64,000 nucleotides of DNA from Macrostomum hystrix (taxonomy: Eukaryota > Platyhelminthes > Macrostomidae). Every line of letters begins with the position of its first letter. Position 1 is the first letter of the stretch. Below the pieces are notes generated by a model. It did not search any database. It was given only the letters and a program-made list of their open reading frames with translations, and had not been told where the DNA came from. The stretch covers positions 8,262,501-8,326,500 of the forward strand of contig CATNEN010000039.1 of the NCBI GenBank assembly GCA_950097015.1. The letters run 5' to 3'. Shown one piece after another: positions 10,501-24,200 of this stretch. The translations under genes and the position numbers were made by a program.

Positions 10501-13500
10501 AAGTAAGTGAAAAATTTGCAAGGTCAAACATTTAGGTTAAGCTAATAATACTGATACTCGTAAAATGCAGTTGCAATCTAGGATAAGAAAATGTTGATTT
10601 TGTATCTGGCGTTAGAAATCAGAAGTTAGGATATTGGATTGGAAAACATGGGGTTAGGATCTGGGATTAGAAAACAGGAAGTTGGGATCTGGGATTTAAA
10701 AAGTGGGGAGTTGGGATTTGGGATTAGAAAACAGGAAATTGGGATCTGGGATTAAAAAATTGGGAGTTGGGATCTGGGATTGAAAATGGGAGTTGGGATC
10801 TGGGATTAGAGAACAGGGATTCGGGATGCAGGATAATTAAACATTGAATTGGGATGGGGATAAAAAAACTGAGAATCAGGATTAGAAAACAAAATATTCG
10901 ATTAATAGGGAGTGTGAATTATTAAGAATTAGAAAAAAATCTTAAATTAAAAACTAGAAGACTGGATCTGGGATTAGAAAAAAAAGAATGGCGACTTGGA
11001 ATTTCCCAGAAAACTAGGATTTGCGGTCAGGAAAATAATGGACTTAAAACAGAACAAAGGCAAGCCGTGCCCAAAACTCACCTCATAAATCCTGAGCAGT
11101 ACATATCGCCTCTCCTCCAGATTCGGGGTGCTCAGAATGTTGCTGCAGCACCACCAGGTCAGCCTGTTTGTGTACCGAATCAAGGCGTGCACGTTGGGCG
11201 CCTTGCGCAGTTTCTCGCTTGTCTTCATCCAGTCACCTGTGACCAGCTCCCAGGGCTGGATGCGCACGTACAGGTTGAACATGTACAGCGTGATCTGGCG
11301 AGCCAGCTCCAGCGGGTGCAGCGACATCAGGTTGAAGTCCTGCGGATCTGTGGCCGTGTGCCACAATATCTCCGGGCAGTCTGTCGGCGGCGACAATTCG
11401 TGCGGCGGCGACTCGCCATTGCAACGCCTGCGGGGTGAGCAGAATCGCTCTAACGTTTGAGTACAGCCCGCTTTTTCTAGGGAATTTCCCGGCATGGGAA
11501 ATTCCATACTTAGCTTAAATATCCTCGACTGGGATTCCCCAACCTGAGATTTCGTGGCATGGGATTTCCCCAATTAGCTTAAATATCCTTGGATAGGATT
11601 TCCCAATCTGAGATTTCCTGGGATGGGGTTGCTTTAACAAAAATGAATTCATTTGATGAAATTTTCCCCCTCCAGGATCCATCCTTAGATTGGATTTCCC
11701 AACCTAACTGGGATTTTCTTCGATGAGATTTCGCAACAAAGCTTAGATTTCTTTCTTAGTTGTAATTTGCCAACTTAGCTAAGATATCCTCAGATAGAAT
11801 TCCCCCAACCTAGCTGAGATTTCCCCACTTAGCTTAAATATCCTCGGATGAAAAATCTATTATTCGATGAGATTTCCCAATCTAGGATCCCATCCTCGGA
11901 TAGGACTCCATCTGGCTGATATTTCTAGGCGTGGGATTTCTCCGCTAGCTTGGATTTCCTTAGATAGGATACCCCAACCTGAGATTTCCTGGCAAGGGAA
12001 TTCCCCAATTAGCTTAGATATCTAATGATGGGATTCCCCAAACTGAGATTTCCTGGCTAGGGAATTCCCCAATTAGCTTAGATATCTAATGATGGGATTC
12101 CCCAACCTGAGATTTCCTGGCAAGAGAATTCCCCAATAAGCTTAAATATCCTCGGATGGGATTCCCCAACCTGCGATTTCCTGGCAAGGGAATTCCCCAA
12201 TAAGCTTAAATATCCTCGGATGGGATTCCCCAACCTAGCTCAGATTTCCTGGAATGCGAGCTCTCATTTGCAGTGAAATTTCTTTAGCAGAATTTTAACT
12301 TCTCTTCCTTAACACAATACTACTGTACCTGTGGTCACAAGTAAGAAAAGTTACATAACAGAAAACCAGTCAGGTTGTACCTGTTCAAATTTTTCAGCAG
12401 ACTAGGCACTTGAAACTTTGTTATATCGTAGTGCCGTTTAACCAGCGGGCCGCACAGGAAGTCGCTCATTTTCGTAGCCAACTCCGGGTACCGATCAAAG
12501 TCGTGATAATACTCGCTAATCCAGGTGTTCATCACCTTCAGTACGCGGAGGCGCACGCGGCGGCAATAGGCGTTCTCGAATTCTCGTTTCCTAGACTGCG
12601 CCTGAGACATCGGCATGTCTGGACTAGTCTGGAAGTCCGAAAACGTGAACTCGGGAATGCTGAACCGGGCGATGAGCTTGTCCAATAGGTGCTGGGGACT
12701 GCAAAACGACCTGTAGGTCATGAGGAACACCTGCATTAGCCGGCAGTCCATTCCGCCGGGCCCGTGCGTCATCTTTTCAATCAGTTTGTTCAGCGTCGCC
12801 CGACGGATGATGTGCGACTCGCTGCTCGAGCTGCACTCGCTGCTCTCCTCCAGCTCCAGGACCGCGTCAGAGTCCGGCTCGGCGAATCTGAAAATCAGAC
12901 GGGTATGCTTCAGGAATGCTTCAGGAATCCTACCCTCCCTGATGCTTCAGGAATCCTATCCTCCCTGATGCTTCGCGAATCCTATCCTCCCTGATGCTTC
13001 GCGAATCCTATCCTCCCTGATGCTTCAGGAATCCTATCCTCCCTGATGCTTCGCGAATCCTATCCTCCCTGATGCTTCAGGAATCCTATCCTCCCTGATG
13101 CTTCGCGAATCCTATCCTCCCTGATGCTTCAGGAATGCTTCAGGAATCCTACCCTCCCTGATGCTTCAGGAATCCTTCCCTCTCTGATGCCTCAGGAACG
13201 CTTCAGGAATCCTATCCTCCCTGATGCTTCGCGAATCCTATCCTCCCTGATGCTTCAGGAATCCTATCCTCCCTGATGCTTCGCGAATCCTATCCTCCCT
13301 GATGCTTCAGGAATGCTTCAGGAATCCTACCCTCCCTGATGCTTCAGGAATCCTTCCCTCTCTGATGCCTCAGGAACGCTTCAGGAATCCTATCCTCCCT
13401 GATGCTTCAGGAATCCTATCCTCCCTGATGCTTCGCGAATCCTATCCTCCCTGATGCTTCAGGAATCTTACCCTCCCTGATGCTTCAGGAATCTTACCCT

Positions 13501-15214
13501 CCCTGATGCTTCAGGAATCTTACCCTCCCTGATGCTTCGCGAATCCTATCCTCCCTGATGCTTCAGGAATCTTACCCTCCCTGATGCTTCAGGAATCTTA
13601 CCCTCCCTGATGCTTCAGGAATGCTTCAGGAATCCCACCTCATGTAAAGAAGCCGAGTTAAAAAAGAAGGCAGTTGGGTATTTTACTTACTCATAGCCGT
13701 GTGCGTTGACGGGAAAGCAGATCTCCTCGGACTTCACGCAAGCGCCATGAAACAGATACTCTTCGAACATGCTGCAAGTGATTGGGCGAGCCAATTGGCT
13801 TGAAAGTAGTTATTGTATATCATCGTCAGCTGATGAACTGCTGTACATGCGCGACATTTAGAAAGACAGGTAAATCAATCAGAAGGACAGGTGAGAGTAC
13901 AGGTAAAAACAATCAGGCCGACAGGTGAAATGACAGGTAAAACAGTCAGGTAAGACAGATGATAAGACAGGTAAAACAGTTCAGCAGACAGGTGAAACGA
14001 CAGGTAAAACAGTCAGGCAGTCAGATGATAAGACAGGTAAAACAGTCCAGCAGACAGGTGAAACGACAGGTAAAAAAGTCAGGTGAGACAGGTGATGAGA
14101 CAGGTGATGAGACAGGTAAAACAGTCCAGCAGACAAGTGAAACGACAGGTAAAAAGATCAGGTGAGACAGGTGAAACGACAGGTAAAAAGATCAGGTGAG
14201 ACAGGTGAAAACAGTCATTCAGACTCACTGGTAGCACTGCAGATAGACTAGTATAAGCATCCAGTCGTCTTTATCCGCAGCGCATTTGGTCCCAAAAACG
14301 GCTCGCTGTCGAGTCGGCGGCTGCGAGGCACCACCAGTGACGTCGCCGGCTGCTTCGGCGAGTGCCAGGTACTCGATTGCGAAGGTGTGCAACTCGCCTT
14401 AGATTTCAGAGATGCGGAAATGAATATTTGTTTAGTCAAAAAAGGACAATAATCTTGGCTCTATCCCCGCAACTGTCGCGTGTAGGGGTGGACCAGGTTT
14501 ATTTATACCTGTACCGGGGCAGGCCTCTTATCTATGGGGTCACGGTCCATCCGGCTAAAAGTCTCCAGACAGACTTCCTGAATTCTTATCTGGTCTCTCA
14601 GCCGGGGTGGCCGAAGTTGCAGTCGGCCATTCACAAATTTAAATTCCAAACAGCGGCGACAGCAAAGCTTTTAACCTTCTAGCACACCTTCTAGCACACC
14701 TTATTTATTATCTTTTCGTTTGTTCTGCGCCTTAACAGAAAGATTGCTATGATAAAAATCAATAATTATGACAGTCTAGACTGCAAAAACACCGAATCGG
14801 ATAAACAGGCAGCCGGACAGGCAAATGGGAATATGAAAACTACGAAAGAAAATGGAAAACGCATACGGTTACAAATAGACTGCTGTGGCGCTGAAAATTG
14901 CAATCAGAACTTGGTGTCAGAATAAAAAGAGTGGAGACAGACTAGGACAGAGATAGACAGACAGATAGACAGACAGACAGACAGACAGACACCAAGGACA
15001 GACAGACAGACACCCAGGACAGACAGACAGACATACAGACTAGGACAGAGATAGACAGACAGATAGACAGACAGACAGACAGACAGACACCCAGGACAGA
15101 CAGACAGACACCCAGGACAGACAGACAGACATACAGACTAGGACAGAGATAGACAGACAGATAGACAGACAGACAGACAGACAGACATACAGACTAGGAC
15201 AGAGATAGACAGAC

Positions 15215-15255
<41 letters not shown>

Positions 15256-18200
15256 GGCAGACAGACAGACAGGCAGACAGACAGACAGGCAGACAGACAC
15301 CCAGGAAAGACAGACAGACACCCAGGACAGACAGACAGACACCCAGGACAGACAGACAGACACCCAGGACAGACAGACAGACACCCAGGACAGACAGACA
15401 GACACCCAGCACAGACAGGCAGACACCCAGCACAGACAGGCAGACAGACAGGCAGTCTGAGGCAGACAGAAACCAAGACCCTTTTTGTCTGCAGAGAGAA
15501 GAAGTGCACTGCTGTATTTAAAAAAGACCCGTTGCTTTGTAGGCAAGAAATAAAAATGCGATCGCAAACCTCACAGGGCCTAAGAAGAAAGAATAGCAAA
15601 AAATAAAAAAATACTGATACCAAAGGGAAATGTAACTGAAAAATCTAAAAAAATTATTTAGAAAATATGCAACAAAACTTGAGAAACAGAAAAAATAGCT
15701 TTTTTGCTAAGTGCACACGCACGAATGCAATTTTGAAGTCTAAAGAAACTCGAAATTTGTTTCTTTTTACCGACCGTCGGACTACGACTGAAAGAGGTCT
15801 GGAGTTCTATTCCGGGCTAAGGGGAAGATGAACTCTTCATTGCATAAGTTGACACTAGAGTCATTAAGCCATTTTGCCACCCATTTTCATGCCAAGCGGA
15901 TTTCTCCCTCCACCCACTGAATTTTTTTGCAGCGCCGGAATGTTAACAGCGTTGGGTGGTGACAATATATTTGACAGACTATAGGCTGAGCCTAATATTT
16001 AGGCTTGATCAGTGAAATTTGGAGAAATTCGCGTCAGGTTGTCCATAGTGGCCTATTTCCACCTGTTGTAGCCCTTGAAGGTCCAGCAAATCCGTCTAGA
16101 TAAAGGTAGGTGACCACCGAAGACGGAGATATTCGGCTGACATGCTGATAAATTTTGAAGGCCTGGCAAGGCCGCACTGAGGCGCAGTGCTAATTTGTGT
16201 ATAGGGTGTATGAAATACACTAGCGCTTATGGGAAAAATCGGACCTTCGGCCAGAACCATTGAATATCTCGACGGTCTGAAGAGCTGGCGACTTGATTAT
16301 TGTTTCAGAAGATGCGCAACAAAAATTTTGGCCCATGTTCTTGAGTTTCGTGGGCTTGCCTTGCCCCATTCGGGTGCAACACAAAGAATTGTCAGGGGGA
16401 ACGGCAGTTGTACTGTTAATCCAATATTTAAAATGGGTGGAAACTAAGGTAGGTGTGCCGGACCCTCCAGTCCATGGACTGGACACTGATCGAAATCCTC
16501 AAATATCCCCAGCTGAATCCTAGACAGTCGCTCACCATCATCGAATCCGGTGGAGGTTGCCGCAGTCGCCTCGGTGGCATTGTCGGCAGCAGCAGGCCTG
16601 TCCAGGACGCAGAACCGGTGCTGCGCCAGGTGCACCACCCGCTTCAGTTTGAACTCTTCTCCGCCGCCACCGCGCAACGCCAACGAGGCCTTGCCGCAGG
16701 GCTTCAGCACAAACAGCCGATTGTTGAATAGGCAGACGCGGCGTTCGCGGAATTTACCGCCCCGCTGCTCCTGATGCCACAGGCTGGCGTCGCGGTAGAA
16801 CACGCAGCACTTTGGTCTGGCGTCCAGCTCACCTGGCGAGCATCTGAGCACAGTTTGACAGATTAGTGAATCAAAGCACTGCACTATAAATCTAAGGGAA
16901 GATTGGCTCAACACAGATAACACAGGATCCTGAGCTCGATTCCGCGGTAAGGCCACATTCTTTATTGGGGAGAGAAGGCTTGGGGGCCTGTTGCGCTATT
17001 TACGCCCTTGAGGGCCAACCTCCAAGGCACAGTAAGAGTGTACACTGCTTGACGATGAGAAAGTCAGGACAGATGTACACTCTTGTGTGAGCGAGTGACT
17101 GAGCAGCAGCCTTCACAGTGTGAGTGGTGACTGCAGCCTTCACAGTGAGTGGTGACTGCAGCCTTCACAGTGAGTGGTGACTGCAGCCTTCACAGTGAGT
17201 GGTGACTGCAGCCTTCACAGTGAGTGGTGACTGCAGCCTTCACAGTAAGTGGTGACTGCAGCCTTCACAGTGAGTGGTGACTGCAGCCTTCACAGTGAGT
17301 GGTGACTGCAGCCTTCACAGTGTGAGTGGTGACTGCAGCCTTCACAGTGAGTGGTGACAACAGCCTTCACAGTGTGAGTGGTGACTGCAGCCTTCACAGT
17401 GAGTGGTGACTGCAGCCTTCACAGTGAGTGGTGACTGCAGCCTTCACAGTGAGTGGTGACTGCAGCCTTCACAGTGAGTGGTGACTGCAGCCTTCACAGT
17501 GAGTGGTGACTGCAGCCTTCACAGTGAATGGTGACTGCAGCCTTCACAGTGAGTGGTGACTGCAGCCTTCACAGTGAGTGGTGACTGAAGCCTTCACAGT
17601 GTGAGTGGTGACTGCAACCTTCACAGTGAGTGGTGACTGCAGCCTTCACAGTGTGAGTGGTGACTGCAGCCTTCACAGTGTGAGTGGTGACTGCAGCCTT
17701 CACATTGTGAGTGGTGACAACAGCCTTCACAGTGAGTGGTGACAACAGCCTTCACAGTGTGAGTGGTGACAACAGCCTTCACAGTGTGAGTGGTGACAGC
17801 AGCCTTCACAGTGTGAGTGGTGACAGCAGCCTTCACAGTGAGTGGTGACAACAGCCTTCACAGTGAGTGGTGACTGCAGCCTTCACAGTGAGTGGTGACA
17901 ACAGCCTTCACAGTGAGTGGTGACTGCAGCCTTCACAGTGTGAGTGGTGACAACAGCCTTCACAGTGTGAGTGGTGACAGCAGCCTTCACAGTGAGTGGT
18001 GACAACAGCCTTCACAGTGAGTGGTGACAACAGCCTTCACAGTGAGTGGTGACAACAGCCTTCACAGTGTGAGTGGTGACAACAGCCTTCACAGTGTGAG
18101 TGGTGACAGCAGCCTTCACAGTGTGAGTGGTGACAGCAGCCTTCACAGTGAGTGGTGACAACAGCCTTCACAGTGAGTGGTGACTGCAGCCTTCACAGTG

Positions 18201-21200
18201 AGTGGTGACAACAGCCTTCACAGTGAGTGGTGACAACAGCCTTCACAGTGTGAGTGGTGACAACAGCCTTCACAGTGTGAGTGGTGACAGCAGCCTTCAC
18301 AGTGAGTGGTGACAACAGCCTTCACAGTGAGTGGTGACAACAGCCTTCACAGTGAGTGGTGACAACAGCCTTCACAGTGAGTGGTGACAACAGCCTTCAC
18401 AGTGAGTGGTGACTGCAGCCTTCACAGTGAGTGGTGACAACAGCCTTCACAGTGAGTGGTGACAACAGCCTTCACAGTGAGTGGTGACAACAGCCTTCAC
18501 AGTGAGTGGTGACTGCAGCCTTCACAGTGAGTGGTGACTGCAGCCTTCACAGTGAGTGGTGACAACAGCCTTCACAGTGAGTGGTGACTGCAGCCTTCAC
18601 AGTGAGTGGTGACAGCAGCCTTCACAGTGAGTGGTGACAACAGCCTTCACAGTGAGTGGTGACTGCAGCCTTCACAGTGAGTGGTGACTGCAGCCATCAC
18701 AGTGAGTGGTGACAACAGCCTTCACAGTGAGTGGTGACAACAGCCTTCACAGTGAGTGGTGACAACAGCCTTCACAGTGAGTGGTGACTGCAGCCTTCAC
18801 GGCGCTTTAGTTGCAACCCTCAGCGAGTTCAGCAAGCCTCACTTGGTCAGCTGTCGCAGCTGTTCCAGCTTCTTTGTGCACTGCGCATCCGGATATCCAG
18901 CGTCAGGGGCGCGCACGGAGTTGTGAAAGAACAGCCGCGAAGCCAGCGGAGTCAACGGTCGGAATGAGCAGTCGATCGCGGCTGAGACAGTGGGCTGAAA
19001 GTCAGTTGCCGAATGCGAGACGATCAGGGTGTCGATTTTGTGACGCGTCGATACTAGAATTGAGCGGCACTGCTTAATGGCGTCGCGATCTTCGGCGCTT
19101 GACGAAGACAACAACGAGACGGCGGCAGGGACATCGCCAGCGCCAGAGTCGGGACTGTTCGGAGCTCTGAGCTGCTGCTCAAAGTGGGCCAGTATTCGAT
19201 CATAGTAGAGAAAGTGTCCGATGGGCACCAGGAGCAGGTTGGGCAGCAGGTAGCGGCATGCCAGCAGGAGGCAGTTGCGGGTCTCGGATTCGTCTGGTAA
19301 TTCAGCTGTTTCAGCAGCACCGGCGGCTTCTGTGGCACCCTGGCAACCAGTGGACACGCTGACTAGATCCAGCGAAGAGAACAGGTAGTACTGCTGCTGC
19401 TGCTGCTGCTGCTGCTGATGCCGATGCCGTCGGTGATGCGAGCAATAGGAGGCAGCTGCCAGTAGGCGGTTAAAGCAGCGCTGCTCAAGCGACCGGCCGA
19501 GAGCTTCGTATTTCTCCTGCACAGACCGGTTGTTAAGCAGGCTGCGGAGGCGCTCGAAGCAGCGCGGATCCAGCACATCCTGGGTGCATGGCGGGCGGTG
19601 GTGGCTGGTGACGCTCAAAATAATTATTTTTAAGGCTATTCCCTTCATGCTCTACTTTAGAACTTTAGAATCCCAAGTTGCTACAATGGGTTCCTGGCTT
19701 GAGAATCGAATCCTAGACCATTCGCTAAAACCTCAATAAGGGGGGGGGTGACTGGCAGAACGATAAACGCGTTTTCCTCTCATACCAAGGTCCCTGACAA
19801 TGAGAGTCAAGGCAGATGTACACATCCTGTGTGCGCGTGTGCTCAGGAGTCAGCGAAATGGGCAGAATTGCCTCCTCGCTGGCATTGGGTCTACTGTCAC
19901 CAAATGATGTACCATTGCCTGCAGCCCTCCTGCAATTATTTTTAACTTTTAACACCTCATGAACACTAGAAAGACCTCGGGGGGCATCTCAAATATCGAC
20001 ATTTCTCTTTTTTCTGCATCCCCGTTGTCTTTCCCAAGCGTGTTCTTTCTACTGTTAAAAACTGACCAACCTGAGAATATCTGGCAAAGCTGTCAAAATG
20101 TCCTTCCTCCGCCAGCTCATAGAAGCAATGCCCAATGGGTGGCTGGTCTGTCACATTGCGACTATCGTCTAGGGCGACAAACAGTAGGCCGGCGCACTCG
20201 GCTACGGCGCCAATGGAACTAAAAATCGTGTCGATATCAGGCGAACTGGGATTTAGTTCAACCAGCGGCTGCTTGAACAGCTGGTCAACAATTTGCAGCT
20301 GTTTGCTAAAGGTCTCCTCAAAGTACAGCAGCTCATTCACGCCTTGACGATACTCCTTGGGTAGGGACCAGACATAATCGGTTTCTAAGACTTGCTGCTG
20401 CTGCTGTTGCTGCTGCTGAGCGGCTGAGCTTGGCGATGAGAAGAATGTGTCAACGACAATCTGAACAATGGAGAAGCGAGTTCGATTCCTAGACTTCTTG
20501 TTTTTATCTGGACTGGCTCTGAGATTGCGCATGCCGCAGTCAAGGACTGAGCAGATAGTAGGAAGCCAGCCGGGCAGGAACCAAAAAAATTATAGTTGCT
20601 CAGGAAATATGTTTTTAATCGATGCAGTTAATCCAAGGTATATAAGAGGGCCGGGTAAGCAGGGTTGGGGAGTTCGCAAAATATTTTGTAGACAAAAATC
20701 GCGCAGAAATATATTCATTTTCCCCTTCAAATGCATTTCGAGTCCGTTTTTTTAATGCCTCGAGACCGGAGGTGGGCCCGCCGGTATAGGTGGCTGGGTG
20801 GGCACATTGTGGGGGCTCTAGGCGGGTGGAGCAGCTTGAGTCGCCCCGCATGCTGTCTGCTGCTTGAGTTCCGCCCGCTTCAGCCGCCGGCGCCGAAAGC
20901 TCGAAAGAAAAAATACAACTAAAGATAGAAAACAGCAGCAATGACAGGAGAATGACAGATCGATTTGGCGATTCTCAAACACCCGAGTGCTTGATCCAGA
21001 TGTCCCTAATAAACATTTCTAAATCCAAGGAATCCTATAGAATAGAATCACTACTAAATCTAGTACTGCATAAACTCTCCTAAATTCTAGGAAAACCCGG
21101 AAACACTCCTAAATACAGAAGTCCCTAAACTTTCCTAAATTCTAGGAAAACCCGGAAACACTCCTAAATACAGAAGTCCCTAAACTCTCCTAAATTCTAG

Positions 21201-24200
21201 GAAAACCCGGAAACACTCCTAAATACAGAAGTCCCTAAACTCTCCTAAATTCTAGGAAAACCCGGAAACACTCCTAAATACAGAAGTCCCTAAACTCTCC
21301 TAAATTCTAGGAAAACCCGGAAACACTCCTAAATACAGAAGTCCCTAAACTCTCCTAAATTCTAGGAAAACCCGGAAACACTCCTAAATACAGAAGTCCC
21401 TAAACTCTCCTAAATTCTAGGAAAACCCGGAAACACTCCTAAATACAGAAGTCCCTAAACTCTCCTAAATTCTAGGAAAACCCGGAAACACTCCTAAATA
21501 CAGAAGTCCCTAAACTCTCCTAAATTCTAGGAAAACCTGGAAACACTCCTAAATACAGAAGTCCCTAAACTCTCCTAAATTCTAGGAAAACCCGGAAACA
21601 CTCCTAAATACAGAAGTCCCTAAACTCTCCTAAATTCTAGGAAAACCCGGAAACACTCCTAAATACAGAAGTCCCTAAACTCTCCTAAATCCTAGGAAAA
21701 CCCGGAAACACTCCTAAATACAGAAGTCCCTAAACTCTCCTAAATTCTAGGAAAACCCGGAAACACTCCTAAAAAATTCTTAAGTCGTGAAGTGAGACAT
21801 TTTCTGTTTCCGATATCAAAATGTTATTTTTTATCAGCAAGCCAATGACTGCAGAGTAAATAGACTCAGATTGTAACCTTAGATAATGGTTAGTTGATTG
21901 AGGTGAGTTGTATCACTAGACAGCATCATGCGGGCGGCTATCCCAAAGCTCTAACCTTTGTCAGTAATGCAGCAGTGGCGAGTTACGCGGCACTGCCTTA
22001 GCATTTTTTAGAAAGAGTAAGAGACACAATGGCCTTTTTTAATAACTAGAAGCGAATTCCTTACCTTAACGTCAACCTTTTTTAATTCGTAAATTTTAAT
22101 CTTCTTCATGTAGGTAAATGACAGGCGCAGAATCTCGCTAATGGCGTGCTCCATCACCAGCACGCAGAACAGGCAGACGGACTCATCTGATCGGTGGAGC
22201 ACGCGATGCACGCAGTCGAACAGGGCCACGGCAGCTTTGCGCTTCTTTCGCTGAGCCAGCTCACGCAGATCGTGAATGGTGTCCGGGTGCAGATTGCAGC
22301 TGGAGAACACCTGCTAGTGCGGTGCGGTTTGAGCAATCATTGAGCAGTCAATGCGTGTACACTAAAGTATAGAATTAGCGAAATCTAAAGTAATTCAGCA
22401 AGTGGAGCCTTTTAACGACAATTACGAAGAAAATAATGTGGGATTGGGAAGGGTGTGACAGGCTAGGTGAGGGTGTGACAGGCTAGGTGAGGGTGTGACA
22501 GGCTAGGTGAGGGTGTGACAGGCTAGGTGAGGGTGTGACAGGCTAGGTGAGGGTGTGACAGGCTAGGTGAGGGGCGTTACAGGCTAGTTGAGGGGTGTAA
22601 CGGGCTACGTGAAGGTGTGACAGGCTAGGTGAGGGGTGTGACAGGCTAGGTAAATGTGTGACAGGTTATGTGAGGGGTGTGCCAGGCTAGGTGAGGGGTG
22701 TGCCAGGCTAGGTGAGGAGTGTGACAGGCTAGGTGAGGGGTGTGCCAGGCTAGGTGAGGAGTGTGACAGGCTAGGTGAGGGGTGTGAAAGGCTAGGTGAG
22801 GGGTGTGACAGGCTAGGTGAGGGGTGTGCCAGGCTAGTTGAGGGGTGTAACGGGCTAGGTGAGGAGTGTGACAGGCTAGGTGAGGAGTGTGACAGGCTAG
22901 GTGAGGGGTGTGCCAGGCTAGGTGAGGGGTGTGAAAGGCTAGGTGAGGGGTGTGACAGGCTAGGTGAGGGGTGTGCCAGGCTAGGTGAGGGGTGTGAAAG
23001 GCTAGGTGAGGGGTGTGCCAGGCTAGGTGAGGAGTGTGACAGGCTAGGTGAGGAGTGTGACAGGCTAGGTGAGGGGTGTGCCAGGCTAGGTGAGGGGTGT
23101 GAAAGGCTAGGTGAGGGGTGTGACAGGCTAGGTGAGGGGTGTGCCAGGCTAGGTGAGGGGTGTGAAAGGCTAGGTGAGGGGTGTGACAGGCTAGGTGAGG
23201 GTGTCAGTCAAGAGAAGGTGGAGTGATGGTGTGTCAATGAAAGAGGTGTAATATGCATAAAAAGGAGTTGTGACAGGCACAGAAAAGTATATTTTTAGAA
23301 ATTTGTAACATTTTTGTTGCACTGGCAAATATTCGCGCAGCTATTCTTCACTAAACTCCTTAATTCATTGAGCAGCGGCAGAGGAAACGCAGAGGAAATA
23401 GTCTGAGGAACTGGAGGAAAAGGCCTGAGGAACTGGAGGAAAAGGCCTGAGGAACTGGAGGAAATGGCCTGAGAAACTGGAGGAAATGGCCTGAGGAACT
23501 GGAAAACATGGCCTGAGGAACTGGAGGACATGGCCTGAGGAACTGAAGGAAATGGCCTGAGGAACTGGACGAAAAGGCCTGAGGAATTGGAGGAAATGGC
23601 CTGAGGAACTGGAGGACATGGCCTGAGGAACTGGAGGACATGGCCTGAGGAACTGGAGGAAAAGGCCTGAGGAACTGGAGGAAATGGCTGAAGAACTGGA
23701 GGAAAAGGCCTGAGGAACTGTAGGACATGGCCTGAGGAACTGGACAAAAAGGCTTGAGGAATTGTAGGACATGGCCTGAGAAACTGGAGGAAATGGCTGA
23801 GGAACTGGAGGACAGGGCCTAAGGAACTGGAGGAAATAGCTGAGGAACTGTAGGAAATGGCTGAGGAACTGGAGGACATGGCTGAGGAACTGGAGGACAT
23901 GGCTGAGGAACTAGAGGAAATGGCTGAGGAACTGGAGGACATGGCCTGAGGAACTGGAGGACATGGCCTGAGGAACTGGAGTAAATGGCTGAGGAACTGG
24001 AGGAAATGGCTGAGGAACTGGAGGAAATGGCTGAGGAACTGGAGGAAATGGCTGAGGAACTGGAGGACATGGCCTGAGGAACTGGAGGAAAAGGCCTGAG
24101 GAACTGGAGGAAAAGGCCTGAGGAACTGGAGAAAAAGGCCTGAGGAACTGGAGGACATGGCCTGAGGAACTGGAGGAAAAGGCCTGAGGAACTGGAGGAA

